This document shows positions 22,389 through 34,210 of a stretch of 64,000 nucleotides of DNA, piece by piece. The position numbers and the translations under genes were made by a program. Positions within the stretch are counted from its first letter, which is position 1; every line of letters begins with the position of its first letter. The stretch is from Triticum aestivum. Lineage: Eukaryota; Streptophyta; Magnoliopsida; Poales; Poaceae. The notes under the pieces are model-generated. The model made no database searches. It worked only from the letters and a program-made list of their open reading frames with translations, and was not told the origin of the DNA. The DNA lies in the NCBI RefSeq assembly GCF_018294505.1, contig NC_057808.1, forward strand, positions 354,566,696-354,630,695, written 5' to 3'.

Positions 22389-22911
22389 GGTGGTCGACGT
22401 GAGAGGGATGGGGAGAAGGTAGCGATGAACGTGAGCGTTCTTCCGAATGCCGTGGGAGGCGCAATATTTATAGCAAGCAATGGCACACCTACGTAAGATA
22501 TGGACTGAGCTGCACTGGCTTAACTGCAGGTCCAGTTGCGTCACTGACATGTGGGCCAGACGCCTGTTGGGCCCACATGTCAGTGACCCAATGCACATGT
22601 AGTTAAGTAACTGAAGCAGCGTCCCGTAAGATATGTTGCATGATTAATGTAACGGCTACGTGGGCATATTTGTTGGAGTAAATTACAGGGGAGGGAAGGG
22701 GTGTTAATATTGCTGGCCACAACGGATTGGACGAGCGCGGGGGGAGGAGAGTCATGCATGTAGATTTTTACCACACGGGGTGGAGTGGTGGGACTGCCGG
22801 AGGGAGAAGGAAAGTCAAGAAGGCGTTTAGATTTCAAGGTGCACTAAATTATTGCATCCGATGATTAAGGCTGGCCATAGTGGTGGTAATGTGGTATCTT
22901 ATTAGCTGGTA
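22389..22911. other. Upstream region of the hypothetical gene, no gene seen
   Basis: On the minus strand this holds a TATA-like AATATTTATAGC near 22461-22475 that could serve the gene ending at 21663. A 19-base inverted motif around TGACATGTGGGCC occurs at 22543-22587. No coding domain. Confidence 0.35.
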
Positions 22912-23134
22912 CTACCTCCATCCTGGTTTATTGGTCCCCATTGTATTTTGTGTCAAATTTTGACCATAGATTGAACTAACAAAATGTTCATGCATGTCAC
23001 CTAAAATTATATCATTGAAAACTATGTTCAAGTACGAATCCAACGATATAGTTTTTGTTGACATGCACTAACATTTTGTCAGTTAAATCTTCAGCCAAAT
23101 TCAATGGGGGACTAATAAACCACGACCGATGTAG
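22912..23134. mobile_element. Mariner-type MITE, 223 bp
   Basis: Flanked by TA on both sides (22910-22911, 23135-23136). The left end CTACCTCCATCCTGGTTTAT pairs with the right end whose complement is CTACATCGGTCGTGGTTTAT. The interior is an AT-rich imperfect palindrome. Confidence 0.85.
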
Positions 23135-23411
23135 TACTAGTATAGAGGGCGGCGCTGCACGGGAGTCTCACCCCGCTCGTGGCGCGGCGTAAAGCCATCA
23201 TATCACAAAACCCAACCACTCCCGGTAAGTGGCCTGGTAAAATAAACGGACAAGCAACCATCACATCCCTTTGTCTTTTTTGCATTTCATCCCTCTTCAT
23301 TTACTTTCTTCGGTTCATCTCGCACACTCGATCCCTAGCTACTACTCCTAGGGCCAGTTCTTTTGGTGGCTTAAAAAATAAGCCATCTCTTCCCCAGCTT
23401 TTCCCATAAGA

Positions 23412-23652
23412 CTAGTCACAGTGGAGAGTAACATTAAGGCGCCTCACTCATGCACACGGGAATACTGCAAACATGCTGATGTGACAAAGAATTAAAGAAG
23501 AGAGGGGGGTTAGAGTAACATAGATAGATACCATATCATGTTAAATACTATGCTACTTTGTGTCATACATGGCACTATAAAGGTAGTCCCGTATCATACA
23601 CTAGTATCATGCACATGATACTAGTATATGATACTTTCTACTATGAGTAGCC
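23412..23652. mobile_element. Tourist/PIF-Harbinger-type MITE, 241 bp
   Basis: TIRs GACTAGTCACAGTGG and (complement of the right end) GGCTACTCATAGTAG, flanked by a 3-bp TAA duplication at 23409-23411 and 23653-23655. A 3-bp TWA duplication is the Harbinger rule. No coding capacity. Confidence 0.75.
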
Positions 23653-23655
23653 TAA

Positions 23656-24147
23656 AGAGAATATAGACCAATCTCTACTCTCTATCTCGACTCTTATCTC
23701 TATTTTCTACTCTATATATTTATTACTCCTATAAAAATCTCTGTTGGTGGTGATGGTGTGTCTGCCTCTGGATAACGTGAGCCGTTCGATCTACTTGGAA
23801 CTAACGGCTGAGATGTGTGTGCATAGAGACATGGCCTTGCCACCGGAGGTATAGCAGATATTTACCCACCTCTGCCACTGTATAAAATACGGAACTACTC
23901 ATTCCAGTCTCATTTCCTTTCTGGTTCATCTCCTTGTATTCTTGCCGGCGGCGGCGAAGGTTCCTGAAGATGGAGTCCAGACTCTAGAAACCACTACAAA
24001 AACTATTCCACCACCTCTATCTTGGTAAGAGAAGGTGGAATTTTTGAATCGAGCCCTTTAAACTAGAAGGGAGGTAGAAGTACTCTAATAGCTAACCTTG
24101 TTGTGATGACTAGATGGGACATGGCACGCACCTGGACGGAGGAACTA
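23656..24147. other. Pyrimidine-rich intergenic stretch, no gene
   Basis: 23660-23735 is TCTCTACT-rich simple sequence. 23741-23860 resembles one arm of the fold-back element found at 32938. A TATA-like CTGTATAAAATAC lies at 23880, followed by leader-like CT-rich sequence, but no supported open frame follows. Confidence 0.4.
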
Positions 24148-24385
24148 GCCTGCATTGTGCATATAAGTTTTGTCTGAAGTCAATGTACCTCTACTTCGAC
24201 CAAACTTATAGAAAAATGTATCAACATTCACAATGTCAAATCAATATTTTTATACTCATTATAAAACGTAGTTTCATAAAATATATATTTGATATTGTAG
24301 ATATTGATATTTTTAGTATAAATTTGGTCAAAAACTTTGACTTGACACAAATCTTACGCGGAATAAAAAGGACCAGAGGGAGTAT
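24148..24385. mobile_element. Degenerate Stowaway-like MITE
   Basis: The right side ends AAGGACCAGAGGGAGTA, a decayed Stowaway terminus. The left side keeps the TTTGTCTGAAGTCAA/TTTGGTCAAAAACTTTGACTT-type palindrome. The left terminus is not clean. Confidence 0.5.
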
Positions 24386-24782
24386 CAAGTATGCGGAATA
24401 GGCAAAAAAATTGCTCATTTATAGCCGTTCGAAGTCTCAAAGGGTGCGACCGCGCAAGGGAGGTGATGGTCATGGGAGGCGCAACAGATGACAGAATTGA
24501 GTGAAGTTACATCCACGCGCCGGCATGGTGTGCGAACATGCAGAAGCTATACCGTCAGGCCTATGATATGGGTCTTGTAGACATGACATCTAGTGGGGCC
24601 CGCATAGTACTCGAGAACTCTTTGGGGGCACGCAGCCGTTTATCCACCGGGCAAGCCAACAACCCCACACCGTTCGCACGCCCTACTCGTCCCCGTCTTC
24701 TACCTTACAATAGTTCGCTCCCAGTCCTCCCATCCTTTCACATTACACCAGTTCAACTTCTCCTAACCCGCCTCCAAAATCC

Positions 24783-25505
24783 ATGGCCTCCCAAATCTTC
24801 ATGATCGGCGATGAGTACAAGGTTAGGGCCATCACTGGCGATGAGTTCATCGTCATCTACACCGGTAGATCCACGACGGTGGAAGCATGCCTTGCTCGCT
24901 TCCTACGCATGTTCAAAAGTTCAAAGGATGAGTGGGTCGCTGGGCTAGATGTTGAGTACAGCATAGTCCTAGAAAGCGAGAAGATTCTAAAGGACGCAGA
25001 GAAGAAGAAGCCCGCCGTGATCTAGGTTTGCGTACATAATGTGTGCTTGGTCTACCACATATGCCATGCCGACATTGAGTGCCAGGATTTTAAGAACTTC
25101 CTCAAGGACGAAACAATGAAATTCGTTACTATAGACTTTAGGAACGACAGGGGTGTCCTGGGTCGGATAGGCCTCGTTGTAGGCTAGCCCTTCGATCTCC
25201 GGAAGGCAAGCCTGGTGTCCTCCTCTCAGCCTTCAATGCTGACCCTAGCAGTAGCCATGATTGATCCTTCGTACGCTAAACTGAAGAAACCTCACCACGA
25301 GTTTCATCATGCATGGGAGTTGAAGACAATAGATGAAGATCACATCCTGTACGCAACAATGGATGCCTACCTTTGTTTAAATATCTACAAGGGTTGGATG
25401 AAGAAGCAGAGCCCAGTGTCCGGTTCAAGCAAAGAAGCATCAATGAAGAGGAAGAGGAAGAGGGACGAGGACGAAGTCGAGGATGTGAACTCGGACTTTG
25501 AGTAA
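24783..25505 (+). pseudogene. WRN/RNase D-like 3'-5' exonuclease pseudogene, copy A
   Basis: One frame from ATG 24783 to TAA 25503-25505, broken by TAG at 25023-25025 and TAG at 25185-25187. Exonuclease motif I is GLDVEY (D and E both present) and motif III is YATMDAYLCLNIY (Y and D present), typical of DEDDy 3'-5' exonucleases such as the Werner exonuclease family of plants. The segment VCVHNVCLVYHIC follows the first TAG where WRN-type proteins have a glutamine-initiated QLC strand. The C terminus is a basic, acidic tail (MKRKRKRDEDEVEDVNSD). Upstream at 24700 the sequence is CT-rich leader-like. A diverged paralogue lies in CACTA2 at 62208 with its first TAG at the same alignment column. 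The frame is otherwise well kept. Confidence 0.65.
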
Positions 25506-26930
25506 GGTGGCAGTTCCGTCGCTCATGCTGGTTCTACTGCAGTGTCAAGCGGACTAGTTGCTTAGTTTAATTTCAGGGTGTGTTGTGCTGAGCCCCCAGC
25601 AGAACTATGCTTATGTTCTTTCTCGTTATTTGAACTTTATGTTCTTTCTCGTTATTTGAACTCTTTAGTACGTACAGTAGTACTAGTACTATGTCTTACT
25701 ACTGTTCTTCTTGCAGTTGGTACTACTGCTCGTATCTTCGTGTTCCTACTGTACTTAATACGTTTGTACTAGTAGTATAATTTGGGTCAGTCGATTTGTG
25801 AAAGAAGTTCGATGGAGCGAAGGAAGAAGAAGGCAGAGAAGCTACCCCAGTATCTATATTGGGGTGGCAGGGTGCCCATGATCTATCTTATGAGTGTTGG
25901 GTGTGGAATGCAGTTCACCGGAAAAAATGGATCATGCCCAGGGTTAAACGGATGGCGGGGTGGGAGAGCATGGCGGTGGCAGGCGGTTCAGGGGAGGGCG
26001 GGGCGGCGGCGGCAGGCGGTTAGGCGTGTGGCGGGCTGGCGGCTCGATGCCTGAGAGAGAAGATGAACCGTGCATCAATTTCGGAGGTTGAAGAAGCCCT
26101 TCTGGCCATCCATGTTGCATCCAACGGCTCACAAGAGTCGACTGACCCAAATTGCTCCTTCAGATTGCAGGATCCACATGGCATTCAAGGTCTTGAAGGT
26201 AGATTCCGCGTCTGCACCCGGTTTGCGGGCTCGGCGCGGGCGCGCCCGGCTTCCTCCGCGACAGCCACCATGCGTGCCTCCTCCGCGCGGGCGGAAACAA
26301 CAATGACACGCTAGTTCCTCCTCACCGGCGTGCTGGAGCACGCGCTCGTCCTCCTTTTCATACGCTGCGTGCATAGACGCGGCTCCACCAGCTGCTCGCG
26401 TGCTTGGCAGCACGGCGGCATCACGAGGAGTGACTGCAGATGACGTCAGCGGGCAAGCCTTAGGCTTCATGGCACAGGGATGGCGGCGACATGACGGTGA
26501 TGGGTGAGAAATAGTTGGCCAAAGTAGGCGGGCGCCGGCATGCGCAACGACGACATATTGATGAGTGCGCGTATGGGAGCTTAGTTTAGTTTTATATAGG
26601 GTTGGTCTAACTTAAAAGAAAACCGTACTAGTACACGTAAACATTAGACTGAGGCAGCACTTATATTAGTTACCACATCCATGATAGGGAATCATGTGCA
26701 AGCGCGTGAACCACGGCCGCGCGGTCGATCGAACGGTGCGTCACCGTGTCGCGCTCGAAGGACATCCACCGAACCTTTTTGTGTGTGTGAAAACAATCCC
26801 TGAATATTACTCAACTTTTTTTCCTAGAAAAGTTCTTGACGCTACAACATTTCCATATATTTGAATTTAGCTCCAGTTCGTGTTTATTTGGATTTGGACG
26901 TTTTAGGTGCGCCCTAGTTTTTTTAATACT
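25506..26930. other. Intergenic, G-rich stretch, no gene seen
   Basis: 25590-25780 is T-rich 3'-UTR-like sequence. 25780-25830 (GGGTCAGTCGATTTGTGA) resembles the sequence just before the gap at 35641-35682. 25950-26045 is a G-rich tract (GGGGAGGGCGGGGCGG). Overlapping frames at 26063-26470 show no domain. Confidence 0.45.
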
Positions 26931-27310
26931 GATTTTGTGTGTGTGACTGAGAGAGAACGTGTGTATGTGTCCATATGTGTGTTGTGGTGGAAGGGCAATG
27001 TGGAGACAGTGTGCGTGTGATCGTAACACAACCATCTCTCTCGATTCGTCCATCCCTCGCACGATCGCATGTAACACATGCATCAACGTACACATTTTGA
27101 CACCCTCACCCGACCCCTGACCACCTCAAGGCCCGCACATCGCTCTCTATCTCACACGCACAATCTCTTCGTGAAAACCCTATTTAGCATGTAGCTTTCC
27201 ATCACATACACACACATTTCTCTCCATAGGTTTGATTTCTCTCAATATCTCTCTCTCTCTCACACACACGCACACACGCACACACACACACACCGCACAC
27301 ACACTCCCCC
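26931..27310. repeat. CA/CT microsatellite-rich tract
   Basis: Long dinucleotide runs, best at 27247-27305 with (CT)n then (CA)n containing a few G. Frames on either strand are low complexity only. Confidence 0.85.
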
Positions 27311-27508
27311 TCCCCAGAGCACACAGTTCATCCCCATCCAAGGTTATATGGCGACACTCTCGCTTTTGCTTCTCTGCACCCCAGCATGCACAACACCTCA
27401 ATCTTCAAAGAGGGCATCGAGGAGATCGAATACGGCGACCACACTGCACAAGAGAATGCGGGGCCATTTGGAAGCAGGATGACGTGACGAAGGCTGACTG
27501 ACTCCTCC

Positions 27509-27600
27509 CCCCCTCTCTCCCGCACAAAATTACCAATCCCTCTCTCTCCCGCAGAAAATTACCAATCCCTCTCTCTCCCGCACAAAATTAGCAATCCCTC
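27509..27600. repeat. 29-bp minisatellite, three units
   Basis: CGCACAAAATTACCAAT-type motifs begin at 27521, 27550 and 27579, each preceded by CCCTCTCTCTC, so the period is 29 bases. Confidence 0.85.
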
Positions 27601-28176
27601 AACCCACGGGATCCTTCCACTTTCGTCCATGTTTTTCCAGCTCTCTCATAAAACCTGTTGTCTCTTCTCCTTCCACGTGTACAGAATCCGGATGCACACG
27701 CATCTCACGTATATTACATGTCTCCATCTTTCTCACAGACCTAACTTCTTCCTCTCTCTTTCTCTCTCTATCTCTCTCTCTCGTTAGGTTTGTCTCCTAC
27801 TCTCTCGTCCACATACATACAGTCTTTCCTGACCTATCTGCTCCATCTTTGCAAGCTCTCTCTACACGTTCCATTCACACATTGGGATGTGTTCAACATG
27901 TTGCTTTTATAATGGATGATGTAGAGTTATGGTTGGTTTTGTTGCATCCTACAAAGTAATAACTATGAAATGCATTTAGATTCTCATTTGACTGGGATTA
28001 TGTGCGTTTGAGCATATTGTGAAGTACTATAGACCTCGTATACATCTTGGAATTCAACAATGATTGTAACTATTGAATTGTATAGACCATTACATTCGAA
28101 GTCAGTAGCCTAATATATTTATTTCACAATTACAACAAATGATTAATTCACTACAAACTAAGAAAACAAATGTGTA
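27601..28176. other. Intergenic, no gene seen
   Basis: CT-rich to about 27860, then AT-rich. No open frame with domain content. Confidence 0.5.
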
Positions 28177-28434
28177 CTCCCTTTGTTTATATTTAAGTCC
28201 ACGTATTAGCATTGGTCAAAGTCAAGTTTTGTAAACTCTCAGAAAGTTTATAACAAAAAATATTAACATATACAATAACAAATAAATACTATTAGATTCA
28301 TTATTGAATGTACTTTCACATCATACATATTTGTTATGGCAAATGTTTATATTTTTCTATAAACTTGGTCAAACTTTAGGATGTTTGACTTCGGTCAAAC
28401 CTAATATGCAGAGTTTCAATAAAAATGGAGGGAG
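28177..28434. mobile_element. Stowaway MITE, 258 bp
   Basis: TA duplications at 28175-28176 and 28435-28436. The left end CTCCCTTTGTTTATATTTAA pairs with a right end ending AAAAATGGAGGGAG. The internal TTGGTCAAAGTCAAGTTTTG and its partner AAACTTGGTCAAACTTTAGG are typical. Confidence 0.9.
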
Positions 28435-29255
28435 TACTAGTAGTTATTAGTACAACTAACTACTAGTACTACTCGCCAGTTGCTTAGCCCAATCACCCAA
28501 CACACCACACGGGGAGTTCAGTGTCACAAAATTTTGAGGTTGGCGGGAAAATCTCCCGCGACCCTGATTCGAGCAGTGCGAAGTTACCATCATAGCCTTC
28601 GGAACAGGCCTATGGATGACGCTTGGTAGGGGGCTGTTTTCGTAACTTCAGGTTCACCCTACCCAGACAATCCCACCCCGGCACCCAGAGTAGTACACCT
28701 GAATACTCCCCATTTTCTATCCCCACCGCAAAATAGACTTCTCCACGGCACCGCAGCCTTCGTGCTCATCCCCTTCTACATCGGTGCACTCATCCACCGC
28801 AGCGCATCTGCCTCATCGACGACCTCGTATGCCGCACTGGAGCCGGTCCACTGTCGTCATCGTACACGGAGCCTCTTCCCTGGCATCGTCTTCCACGGTC
28901 TCGGATCTGCTTCCCGGAAGCCGACGCCAAGCGCAGAAGCACCACCGTCATGGACAATGAACTAACTCCCGTTGCTGACCATGATACGCAGAGGCCGCTG
29001 CAACCATCGTTCTCCTCCTCGATTGGTAATGTGTGTATTGAATCACTTAGCAGTACATGTGCAGTTCCAATTTTGTTCATACCCACCCTTCAAATTTCCT
29101 GGTTGCTATTGTTCCCGTAAAAGTAATTGGTTATAGCCTCCATTGTCCAATAGAATATTAGCTTGTAATTGTGCGTCACTCCTGTATCGCGTTGTACTTG
29201 GGTAGGTTCTTCATCTGCAACCAGTAGTGTGGCAAATGACGGAAAGTTTTTTAGA
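28435..29255. other. Intergenic, weak exon-like fragment only
   Basis: 28760-28965 is a GC-rich stretch with leader-like composition, but no family is recognisable. The rest is AT-rich without a gene. Confidence 0.4.
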
Positions 29256-29490
29256 ACTAGCAAGATGCCCATGCATTGCACGGAACATCAAGATGCATTT
29301 GTATGAGTAGTTTATCTCGTGGGAGAAAAGGATGAACGAGGGAAGGCCTTATTTGCAAATCTGGAGAGGGGTGTGGGTATCTTTGTGCAAAATTGCCATA
29401 GTTTCCTTCCTATCCGTCGGATATAAATCGGATGGCCTATATTGCAGGATGGCAGGCACACCATCATCACCAACTCTGTTTTTTAAAAGA
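29256..29490. mobile_element. One arm of a fold-back element
   Basis: Starts ACTAGCAAGATGCCC and matches the left arm of the complete element at 32938-33377 as far as the loop region (CACCATCATCACC, then CTCTGTTTTTT). The second arm is missing; AP2-bearing sequence follows. Confidence 0.75.
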
Positions 29491-29790
29491 GTACAGAGAG
29501 TAGAGAATTAGCGATAAATATTAAATATAAAATAAATATAACAGTAGAGAAGAGAGTAGAGATAGCAGGGACGTCGGGAAAGGATCGCGCGTGCGCGGGA
29601 AAAAGCAACCGGGCGCGCTAGTTTTGGCGCGCGGCATGCGGGCGCTTCATAAAATCCAACGACCTCCCACTGCTTTGTGCCTTGCCACCACTCTCTCCTC
29701 GCTCTGTGCCTCACCACCGCTCTCTGCTCGCTCTACGCCTCGCCACCACTCTCTCCCCGCTCTTTATCGCCTGGCCGCCGCCACGCCACC

Positions 29791-30375
29791 ATGCTGCCAC
29801 GTCGCCGGGAAACTTGGGGATACCGCGGCGTCCGCACGCGCCCCTCCGACGGCTTCTCCGCCGAGATCCAGTTTCGCGAGATGCGCCTCGGCCTCGGCAA
29901 TTTCGACACCGCCAATGAGGCTACCCGCGCGTACGACGCGGCGGTGTGGCGCCTCCGGTGGCCTCATAGAACATTGAACTTCCCCAACGTGCCGACGCGG
30001 GAGTGGACGCAGGAGCTCGCGTCTCTGCCGCGACTTATCACCGACGAGGATCGTCGCGACAACTAGAGGCGGGAGCACCGTCTCGGCATCGCCGAGATGG
30101 ACGAGGAAGCCATGGCACTGTGGCGCCAACGCTTCCCTCAGGACATCATCAACGAGCGCGAGTTCTACGCGCAAAGAAGGGCGGAGAGGGAGAAGAGGAG
30201 GGCGGAGCGAGCTGCCCATCGCGAGGACAAGCGTACGCGAAAAGCGGACGCTCAATTCAACATGAGTCTAGGAGTAGCGTCGCCCTGGGAATCCGACGAT
30301 GATCGGTGTCTTCACGCCTACATTGAGACATTGGAGGAGGACATCACCGAGGAGGAGTTGGACGATGAGGAGTAG
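29791..30375 (+). pseudogene. AP2/ERF-domain gene with in-frame TAG
   Basis: ATG 29791 opens MLPRRRETWG, then a recognisable AP2/ERF domain (YRGVRTRPSDGFSAEI, LGNFDTANEATRAYDAA, LRWPHRTLNFPNV). The frame meets TAG at 30064-30066, yet continues unbroken in the same phase to TAG 30373-30375 with REHRLGIAEMDEEAMALW, a basic helix (REKRRAERAAHREDKRTRK) and an acidic tail. AP2/ERF proteins are nuclear transcription factors. The single AP2 domain lacks the usual WAAEIRD core (it reads FSAEIQF), so DNA contacts would be altered. This shape, one AP2 domain plus charged tail, resembles a multicopy TE-associated group in wheat-tribe genomes (recollection, unchecked). The TAG could come from CAG. Confidence 0.7.
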
Positions 30376-31118
30376 TTGAACTATCTATTTTTTATCTATC
30401 TATGCTATATCTATGCTGAGAACTATCTATGTCTCTACTCTCTAGTATCTACTCTCTATCTCTACTTCTCGATCTCAGCACTCCAGGCCCGCAAAAACTG
30501 GCTATTCGGGCGCTGTAAACGCTTTTTTCAAGCGCCGCGCATTGCGCTTCTGTTGGAGATGTTCTAACATGGCAGACGAGTGCTTTAATGTTGCCCACAA
30601 GATGCGTGAGTATTACTAGTAGTATATTTTTCTTGCCATGTTGAGATTTTAAAACCATGAGTGCGAACATGCAGAGGAGCAATGAAGACCAAACATGGGA
30701 TATTGGGGACATCTTCAAGGAGCGTGGCAAGTTAAAGAGGAGCTGCACTGAACCTATAAAATGAGCTTTGGTAAGTAACACCCTTTCAATTACTTTCGTT
30801 TAGCCTCGTGTTCTTCGATGTGTATATGTTGTAGTTTCTGTTTCTCTTAGCCTCGTGTTCTTCGATGTGTAATAAGAAGAGTCTTAATCGTCCTAATGCT
30901 TTCATTTTTAGCTTGATGTAGGAAGTGGGTGTTCTCACCTTGTAGTCTGTTTTTATATTTTTTTCATTTTGGATTCACTTCTCCGAGTCCTGTTTATCTG
31001 GCTTCTACTAAATGGATCTGGGTTGCTCTGAGTATTTATCTAAAAAAGAAGTAACTTCATGTCAGGATGCAGTTCTTGCGAGGAGGGAAGTATGGTCAAC
31101 CTCGAGATCATGTTTCCA
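30376..31118. other. Intergenic, possible small exon only
   Basis: 30376-30480 is CTAT-rich. ATG 30657 opens a 36-codon frame (MSANMQRSNEDQTWDIGDIF) ending TGA at 30765-30767, which might be an exon of the coiled-coil frame downstream; nothing supports a function. Confidence 0.3.
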
Positions 31119-31205
31119 AAATGAGGCTGGATTACACACAAGGTGCTAGTTCCCTAATGATGCTGGATTAGACACAAGGTGCAAATTCCCAGATGATGCT
31201 GGATT
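31119..31205. repeat. 36-bp minisatellite, about 2.5 units
   Basis: The motif ATGAKGCTGGATTA-ACACAAG starts at 31121, 31157 and 31193, period 36 bases. Confidence 0.8.
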
Positions 31206-31218
31206 ACACACAAGCCAG

Positions 31219-31452
31219 GTGGAGTCGTCAACTGTTTGTGTCCTCGTGGCTCTAGTAAAGGCTGAAAGAAAGTGTGCAACAGCCCTTGAGAATGTAGCTG
31301 AGTTCTTGAAGAAGCGAAAAGAGCAATCAGATGCTCTCTTCACCCAAGCCAAAGAAGAGATGGAAGAAGCCAGAAAGAAGCTAGCAGAGGCAGAGCAGGC
31401 TAGGCGTCTCCTGCTATCTAAAGCTGTTGTCAATACAAATTTTCCTTCATAA
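31219..31452 (+). CDS. Short coiled-coil open frame, possible gene remnant
   Basis: A 77-codon frame without a convincing ATG. It is rich in Glu, Lys and Ala with heptad-like spacing (ALENVAEFLKKRKEQSDALF, then AKEEMEEARKKLAEAEQARR). It may be the last exon of a plant-specific hypothetical protein. No domain name can be given. Confidence 0.3.
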   Translation: MESSTVCVLVALVKAERKCATALENVAEFLKKRKEQSDALFTQAKEEMEEARKKLAEAEQARRLLLSKAVVNTNFPS

Positions 31453-32937
31453 TAGCTAGGTTCAAATGTTTATCCAGTCAGCAAGCCTGTTGTGATGTCC
31501 GTGCATCTACTGATGTGGCACAAAATAATTTTTTTCGGGTCATGTAATAACAACAATTACTTTCCAAACAATAACAGACGAAGCATTGGACATGGTATAG
31601 TTCACGCGCAAGCCCAACATTCCAAGTTCAACTTCCGCATCAAACTCATGTTCACAGATATCTGCACATTCATAGATAATGTCCACAACCATGATTCACT
31701 TCAAAGCCAAAAAATGTGAGGAGAGTTATAAATAAATAAAAACCTCTAGTTACTGCTACCAGTGCGAGCATAACAAGTCAAGTCCATGCGTAATTAATTA
31801 TATTTTGGTCATTTTTTGTGTTCTAAAATGTCGGTCGGCTCGCGGAAGGACGTGTTGCCGGCACACACGTGGATTCAATGGAGGCAGGCGGGGCAGTCTG
31901 AAGCCGGTTGCATGCGGCGAGGAGGCGTGTTCAGCCAGGCCTGCAGCGAGTGGGGCCCTCTTGGCCGGCGCGCCGGTTCAATGCCTGCGCTATGAGAGGT
32001 CGCGTCCATGTCAGAGCAATCACTCCCTCCAGTCCTTTTTGTTTGGGTATAACAAAATCTCGTTTTTCATTCACATTTTACAAGTAAAATTCGTGGACAA
32101 ACTTTGACCCAAAATACGATGGGGACTAGTAAACCAGGACGGAGGTAGTAGTTTTTTTTATCAAAGAAGGGTTTCCCCCTTCCGATTATCATTACTGAAA
32201 ACCAACATCTAAACCATAGTATTTGCCCTAGAACTACCAGGTTCAACATCTCGCAACATAAACCCATAAAACCATACGCCAGGGAGGTAGTAGTTATGAA
32301 TTCCATTTTCGCTCCATACCAATCGTTCTAAAAACTACTTAGTACTTATAACACGCCATTGAAAATCGGAACTCTTACCCCGCCAAAAAAATGATATTTT
32401 AAACGTGGCTACTCGATCTGTGGCAACTGGCGAGCCACCGCCTCCAGGTCGTTTACCTGTGGTCCCGACCATCAACTCCTATAGACCAAATTATCACGCG
32501 AGCTGACTATTCCTACAAAGGTGCGCTCCACCACGTACCCGGTACCCGCGCATGCAGCAATCATGCACCTAGGGTTTTAGGGTTTATTTGTTAAGGTACC
32601 TTTACGTAACTCTCATGTGTGCGAGACAGCGAGAGACCGACTGCATGCGTGAGCCTCTTCTCTTCGTATATGTACTCCACCGTTTGTCTGGTGTCCAAAA
32701 AATATACAGTAGTAATAACTACTAGTAATGTGTCAATGCGTTGCCACACGATCAAAGTAGATTAATACATATTCACCGATTTGATAGAAAAAAGAGTCTA
32801 GTTCTGAAATACGTATATCACTAAAAATATGTTATGTTTCACTCAAAATATATTCCTTTGGCGGTTTTGATGAGATAAGGGAGGAATGTTGTTGGTTTCA
32901 AGATCCGAGAAGTGGTATATCTCTAATTTCTAATCTT
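31453..32937. other. Intergenic with a MITE remnant, no gene
   Basis: 32021-32145 is a decayed mariner-type MITE with right end GGGGACTAGTAAACCAGGAC and GGAGGTAG, like the right end of the copy at 22912-23134. The rest has no coding domain. Confidence 0.5.
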
Positions 32938-33377
32938 ACTAGCAAGATGCCCGTGCATTGCACGGAACATCAAGATATTGTGGGAGAAAAGGATGAACAA
33001 GGGAAGGCCTTATCTGCAAATGTGGAGAGGAGTGCGAGTAAATTTCCATAGTTTCCTTCCTATCCGTTAGATATAGATTGGGCGGCCTATATTGCAGGAT
33101 GGCAGGCACACCATCATCACCGACTATGCTTTTTATAAGAGTAGAGATAAAAAACAGAGTTGGTGATGATGGTGTGCCTACCATCCTGCAATATAGGCCG
33201 TCCGATTTATATCTGACGGATAGGAAGGAAACTATGGCAATTTTGCAAAAAGATACCCACACCCCTCTCCACATTTGCAAATAAGGCCTTCCCTCGTTCA
33301 TCCTTTTCTCCCACAAGATAAGCTACTCATACAGATGCATCTTGATGTTCCATGCAACGCATGGGCATCTTGCTAGT
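32938..33377. mobile_element. Complete fold-back (long inverted repeat) element, 440 bp
   Basis: Left end ACTAGCAAGATGCCCGTGC and right end complementary to ACTAGCAAGATGCCCATGC. The arms are about 190-210 bp and nearly identical, separated by roughly 35 bp. The left arm lacks about 24 bases (GCATCTGTATGAGTAG region) present in the right arm. It contains no protein. A transcript would form one long hairpin. Confidence 0.85.
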
Positions 33378-33389
33378 TGTTGCAAAAAG

Positions 33390-34210
33390 CCCATGTGTGT
33401 GTGTGTGTTGTGTGTGTGAGAGAGAGGGAGAGAGGAGGAGGATGGAGTGCATGAGTGACAAAGACACAAAGAGTGTGTGTGCGAGAGCTGTCAGCTTAAA
33501 ATGAGGCGATAGTGTGTGTGTGCACAATCGAGAGGGTGTGTCTCAAGAAGGGACGTCTACATAGATACAAGGAGCGCGAGAGAGACATGTACGCGATAGT
33601 GGAAGCACGAGTGTGCGGGTGTATAAACCTATCTAGAGGCTATTCGATCAATGTTTGTGAGAGAAATACGAGTCGGGGGTGCGAAAGCGAGAGTTTTGTG
33701 TGTGTGTGTGAGAGAGATGGTAGTCGGGAAGGGGAGTGGAAGCAGAAGTTGTGTGTGTGTGAGAGAGAGAGAGGGGGGGGGGAGTTTGTCTGATCGGTAA
33801 ACGAATGAATAATGTCAGTTTTATAACTGGGATGGAGACGGAAAGGAGACCGCAACAAATGTTGTGTCTGCGGGAGAGTAAATTTAGTGGTATGAGTCAT
33901 ATCTAGAGACATATAGGGTGTGTGAGAGAACCCCATAGAGAGAAAGACAAAGTGAAAGACGAGTGAGACTGTGTGTGTGGCGGTGAAAAAGAAAGCTTAG
34001 GTACCTAGTGATACCAGAGAACAGTAGAGATGTGAGAGATAATGAAAACCGTGTAATGTATAATGATAGGGAGAGTGTGACACTTCTCAAGGGAGACGTC
34101 GAGAGACCATGTTTGCGAAGATAGGAGAAACATGAAGTGAGCGTGCGGGTGAGCTGGAGAAAAAGAGAGTGATAGCTACATGAAGGAGCATGCGAGAGAG
34201 ATGGGCGTGA
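33390..34210. repeat. GT/GA-rich low-complexity tract
   Basis: Runs of (GT)n and (GA)n with interspersed unique bases, for example near 33393-33430 and 33750-33785. On the minus strand it reads as CT/CA-rich, like the tract at 26931-27860. No gene. Confidence 0.8.

Noticed and set aside
33390..34210. Cys/Val-rich frames such as 33512-33793
   Set aside because: They are translations of (GT)n and (GA)n simple sequence.
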